The position numbers were made by a program, and so were the translations under genes. A model generated the notes under the pieces. That model worked only from the letters and a program-made list of their open reading frames with translations. It was not told the DNA's origin and ran no database searches. 34,579 nt of DNA from Alectoria sarmentosa (taxonomy: Eukaryota > Ascomycota > Lecanoromycetes > Lecanorales > Parmeliaceae), in assembly GCA_009733775.1 (NCBI GenBank), contig WOGZ01000336.1:1-34579 (forward strand), written 5' to 3'. Below are positions 31,170 to 34,579 of this stretch, in pieces (positions within the stretch are counted from its first letter, which is position 1; each line of letters opens with the position of its first letter).

Positions 31170-31476
31170 ACATGCTCACAAAAAACAAAAAAATGCCATG
31201 TCCTCATGGCTGATTCTCGGACAGATATATAGAATATGCGCCGTTCATGTGTTTATACATTTATCCTTGATCTGTAACCTTCATATTCTTCGCGTGACGA
31301 ATGTATTCGAGCGGAGATCCGAGCGGAGAGCCAAAAGTGAGAAAAAAGGCGAATAAGGAGGCGAGATATAAAGCGCTGCTTAGGTAAGAGGAAGGTTCTT
31401 TGCAAATTTATATGACGATCTGATGTGAGATCGTAAAGAGCAGACCTGTCTTGACAGGGTCATTGATGTCAATAAT

Positions 31477-31548
31477 GACGTTCTCCGTGACGTTCTCCGT
31501 GACGTTCTTCGTGAAATCCTCCGTGATGTTCTTCGCAGAATTCTTCAC
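31477..31548 (-). repeat. Six tandem copies of a 12-bp unit inside the miniature element
   Basis: Consensus GACGTTCTCCGT: copies 1-3 are nearly identical, while copies 4-6 (GAAATCCTCCGT, GATGTTCTTCGC, AGAATTCTTCAC) are diverged. On the minus strand it reads as a four-residue repeat (NVTE/NVTK type: KNSA, KNIT, EDFT, KNVT, ENVT), so it lies in a gag-like reading frame and keeps that frame. Confidence 0.8.
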
Positions 31549-31662
31549 AATGGCCTGCTATAGTGGCTAATGCGTCTGTTTTTGCTTCGATTGCTGTGCG
31601 AGCTGTGCGAAGTCTGACATCATGTTTGATTCTTTTTGTTGTGGTGGCAATGGGTCAAAGCG

Positions 31663-31890
31663 TTATTCGAATGCTTCATCAAGCACGTGTTGAATGAGGA
31701 GGGTAAGAGAGCTGACTTGTTGCTCTGAGAAGTCGGGAAATGAGATTTGATTGAAGGTCATGATGTAGGTGTCAAATGGTCTATTGAAAGAATTGACGAT
31801 GATGTCTGCGTAGCGGAAGCGCGGGGGTTGATTGTCGGTATACAACTGATACGGGTTGAACAGCGGTATAGACGACTCGGAAGAGGACCT
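31663..31890 (-). pseudogene. Gag-like open piece of the miniature element
   Basis: The minus strand is open from a TAA near 31890 to the TAA at 31663-31665 and includes PRFRYADIIVNSFN and IMTFNQISFPDFSEQQ. The first ATG of the frame is internal (MTFNQ), so a conventional start is lacking. After the stop the coding character continues (FDPLPPQQKES, then the NVTE repeats), so a longer gag-like frame has been broken. No knuckle or enzyme motif. Confidence 0.5.
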
Positions 31891-31911
31891 GGGTTAGGTG
31901 TTGCTACCAAT

Positions 31912-32041
31912 TGTCAAGGAATAAGATCTGGATTATATATTCATGATGTGTGTGTAAGATGTATTGAAGAATCTATGTGTCTGCAAGGCAGATATGTGCG
32001 ATGCCAAGCCACGCTAGTAAAAGCCTTGGCGTACCGTGACA
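31912..32041 (-). repeat. 5' LTR (right copy) of the miniature element
   Basis: 130 bp, same ends as the left copy. On the minus strand a GAATATATAATCC stretch could serve as TATA region. Confidence 0.9.
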
Positions 32042-32089
32042 AAATCTCTTAAATAAAATTAAATCACGTCGTATTTCAATTATATTTGA

Positions 32090-33209
32090 AGATTTCGAAA
32101 AATTTTCTCAACATTATAAATTAAATTTATGATATATTTTTATTAATAAGCAGTTATTACATTGAGCGAAAACTGCATTTAAGAAATTTTTTGATATATT
32201 GAATCAATTTCGTTTTGAATAAAATAATTTTCGCGAATTTTTATCTCGTTTTTATAAGATTATTATCGATAAAGACGAGATTATGAAATCTTTATATAAA
32301 TTTAAATTTATAATTTAACAATCGAATAATATCGCTCGTGATTAACAAAAGCAAATAATATAATTATAACAAAAAATTAATGCAATAAAACTTCAATTAT
32401 TGAAAAAGAATTCAAAAAAGAATTCAAAAAACGAACTTTTTTATAATAAATTTAAGAATCGATTTATATCGAAAAAAAAAAATCTTTCAAATTATTTGAC
32501 CCTTTTGTTTTTATAAATAAAAAAAGTTTTATATAAAACGATTGATCTTTCAAAATAAATCACAAATTCATTATTAATTATAATTGATATTCTATTATTG
32601 AATTTAAATTAATTTATATCATTTTTAAATTGAAAAAAAAAAGTTTCAAAACAAATCATAAAACGTCGATTGAAAAATTGTTCGAATTTATATTAATTTT
32701 ATAAAGAGATAATAAATGATTTGATCGATATTTATAAAAACTTTAATCGATAAAATAATGTTAAATCATAATATAACTTTCTTTAATAAAATATCATATC
32801 TTTTATAAAATTTTATATCGACTTTATTTAATTTGATCAAATTATTGATAAAGATAAAAACAATATAATATAACATTTACGTTTAAAGATTCGTGAAAGT
32901 TTATAAAAGAATTGAGACGCATATGAAGATTTTAACGAATTAACATTTATTAAAAAATATTTACGAAAATTGAATAACATTGAACGTGTTAAATACGAAA
33001 AAAAATTTAAAACATTCACATTTAAAATTATATTTTTAACAAAAAAATTAATTATTTTAATAATAACGAGAATCACTCGCATTATAACAACATTTATAAA
33101 ATTTATTATATCGATCTCATTTATCAAAATTAAGATCGAAATCAATGTTAAAAAATTTATATATTATAATTGCAATCAAATTAAACACATTAAACGTGAT
33201 TACTTTTAA
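32090..33209 (+). pseudogene. Gag of family Y, broken
   Basis: Several frames with RIP-type stops. The last open piece (32970-33209) ends in a nucleocapsid knuckle at 33162-33203 reading Y-YN-C-NQIK-H-IKRD-Y, a CX2CX4HX4C motif whose first and last Cys are Tyr. Upstream text such as FREFLSRFYK at about 32230 resembles the retrotransposon gag core. The gag start would lie near the site of the miniature element insertion. Confidence 0.75.
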
Positions 33210-33724
33210 TCGAACAAAAAAGTTATTCAAATGTATATTATGAAAATAAATAATAACGACGATAATTTAAAAAACTCTTCAAATGATTCGAGAAAAGATT
33301 AATCTCTTTCAAAATCACGATAAGAAATAATACGAATGTGTGTTTAACGAATATTTCAAATAATCTCTTAATACGATATTTCTTTCGAATAACAATTACG
33401 TTATTATCATAAAATCAACAAATGACATTTTCGAATTCTTTTATAAATTGCGAATGCATCGAGGCTTACATCGTTATTAATGAAATTATCGTATTTAAAA
33501 TATATAAACGTTTATAAATCGAATCTTATTCTCTTTTTAAATCAAAATTATTATGAAATTATGATAAACGATTATTCGAACAATTTATCATTTATTGTCT
33601 TTTATTTATTTTGAATATATATAATTATAAAAAAAAATCTTATCTCATTTTTATCGCTTCGTTAAAATAATACGATTTGATTTTCGAAAAATTATAAATA
33701 AACAAATATGAAATCGTATTCGAT

Positions 33725-34579
33725 ATGTTAAAAAATAAAATATTATTTATATTTAAACGATATGAATATAACGATAACAAAATATCAACATTTGAAAATT
33801 TATCGTTTTTATCAAAAACATCATCTGTTATTATTACACGATCTTTTAAATTTATTATTAAAAATGAATCGAATGAAAATAGCTTCGATATAAATTATTT
33901 AAAAAACATCTCAAATAAAAAAAGATCGATATCAACATTTAGGGCATTTAAAGAAAAATTGATCAAAAAATCTAATTTTATCGATATTACTAAAATTGAC
34001 GCATTAACCTATTATTATTTAATTCGAAATAAAAAAAACAAGCTCTTTTTTTTGATAATGAATGAAATTTATAATATTTTTAATGAACTTCTCGAGATTA
34101 TATCACAATTGCAACGAAATAATCGTATATCGATTAATAAATCATATTTATGCGACTTCGAAACCAAATATAAGAAATATTATAAATTATACATATCGAA
34201 AAATACTCAAATTAATAATGTTGAAATTCTCACTCCTTAAAAGATTTTTAATAAATTTTCTATGAATTATTATAATTACGTAAATGTTTTTAATAAATTA
34301 TAAACGAACATATTATTTTTACATCGTTTTTATAATTATAAATTAAAATTCGTTGAAAAAGCAAACAAAAATGCATTATTTAAAAATTAAATTTATTCAT
34401 TATCAAATCACAAATTCGAACAAATCAAAAAATATTTGAATAAACATTTGAAAAAAGAATTTATTATATTTAATTATGCTTTATTCGTCTCATTTATTTT
34501 ATTTATTGAAAAATCAAATAAAGATTTACGATTTTATGTGAATTATCGAAAATTGAACGTTATTATCAAAAGAAATCGA
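33725..34579 (+). pseudogene. Pol of family Y: protease/linker and start of RT, broken and cut by the window edge
   Basis: A 171-codon open piece (33725-34240) with no clear domain, then the same frame after TAA reads YYNYVNVFNKL (family YxxFxDVFxKKEA), a stop, HRFYNYKLKF (family HRPYDHKIEL), IYSLSNHKFEQIKKYL (family LYxLSxxELxxLKxYL), KEFIIFNYALFVSFILFI and LRFYVNYRKLNVIIKRNR (family LRLCVDYRxLNxITIKNR). All three stops fit Gln or Trp codons changed by RIP. The catalytic YxDD lies beyond the window. Confidence 0.82.

Larger units (their letters stand above)
31040..32041 (-). mobile_element. Miniature LTR retroelement (TRIM-like), 1002 bp, with AAATC duplication
   Basis: Two 130-bp LTRs (31040-31169 and 31912-32041), termini TGTCA/TGACA, flanked by AAATC at 31035-31039 and 32042-32046. 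The inverted partner of the host sequence (2605-3599) is uninterrupted at this point, confirming the insertion. The LTRs differ at six positions, all transitions. On the minus strand TGGTAGCAACACC lies one or two bases inside the right LTR, a candidate primer-binding site. The 742-bp interior has gag-like open pieces but no enzyme domain, so it is non-autonomous. It is GC-balanced in AT-rich DNA and is the youngest-looking insertion here, with the 4969 solo LTR. Confidence 0.88.
30090..34579 (+). mobile_element. Degraded Ty3/gypsy retrotransposon, family Y (runs off the right edge)
   Basis: Starts TGTTATAAGCG inside the gag of family Z copy 2. The 5' LTR and leader occupy 30090 to about 31039, continuing after the miniature insertion from 32047. 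Gag runs to 33209 with a zinc knuckle, pol from about 33725, and RT has begun at the window end. The 5' part is repeated inverted at 2605-3599, which defines its start precisely. The LTR's own 3' end is not resolved because the other LTR is outside the window. AAATG precedes the start and is a possible target sequence. Confidence 0.8.

Overview
The window looks like an AT-rich heterochromatic stretch of a filamentous ascomycete (Pezizomycotina) that performs repeat-induced point mutation (RIP). Most of it is extremely AT-rich, and the recognisable retroelement coding sequence in it is riddled with C-to-T and G-to-A changes: Trp and Gln codons turned to stops, zinc-knuckle Cys to Tyr, catalytic Asp to Asn. 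Most C and G left in these blocks sits in CpG. I found no intact transposase, reverse transcriptase or integrase gene and no RNA gene.

Layout, left to right. 1-2265: minus-strand gag-pol of a Ty3/gypsy element (family Z), cut by the left window edge, with a candidate LTR at 2266-2564. 2605-3599: inverted copy of the 5' end of another gypsy family (Y). 4969-5130: unmutated solo LTR with a TATAA target duplication. 7045-7676 and 9994-10382: the two halves of a decayed Tad1-like LINE ORF2, split by a 2317-bp gag-only Ty1/copia-type element (7677-9993, duplication ACATA). 10383-14560: the only gene-bearing island, of normal base composition. 17367-17664: second copy of the 2266 LTR. 18252-25155: structurally complete but RIP-killed Ty3/gypsy chromovirus (196-bp LTRs, duplication ATTTT, chromodomain), carrying a 188-bp solo LTR (22589-22776, duplication TCGAG). 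26850-30089: second copy of family Z, minus strand, cut by family Y, which starts at 30090 and runs off the right edge. 31040-32041: 1002-bp miniature LTR element with 130-bp LTRs and duplication AAATC, sitting in the Y leader.

The gene island holds a divergent pair sharing a 258-bp intergenic region. On the minus strand is an intact 422-codon aminoglycoside-phosphotransferase-like (APH/kinase-fold) gene. On the plus strand is a reading frame of 543 codons that fuses an N-terminal LOG-type phosphoribohydrolase (cytokinin-activating family) to a C-terminal domain of about 350 residues whose Cys-His-Asp spacing suggests a transglutaminase/papain-like fold. This second frame is interrupted by a single in-frame TAA inside the LOG domain, so it is either a recently broken gene or carries a sequence error. 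The fusion is the most novel protein architecture in the window. The island ends in an LTR fragment and a strong foldback repeat.

The nesting gives a relative history: LINE, then copia-type insertion into it; Z, then Y insertion into Z, then the miniature LTR element into Y; chromovirus, then solo-LTR element into it. The youngest insertions are the least mutated.
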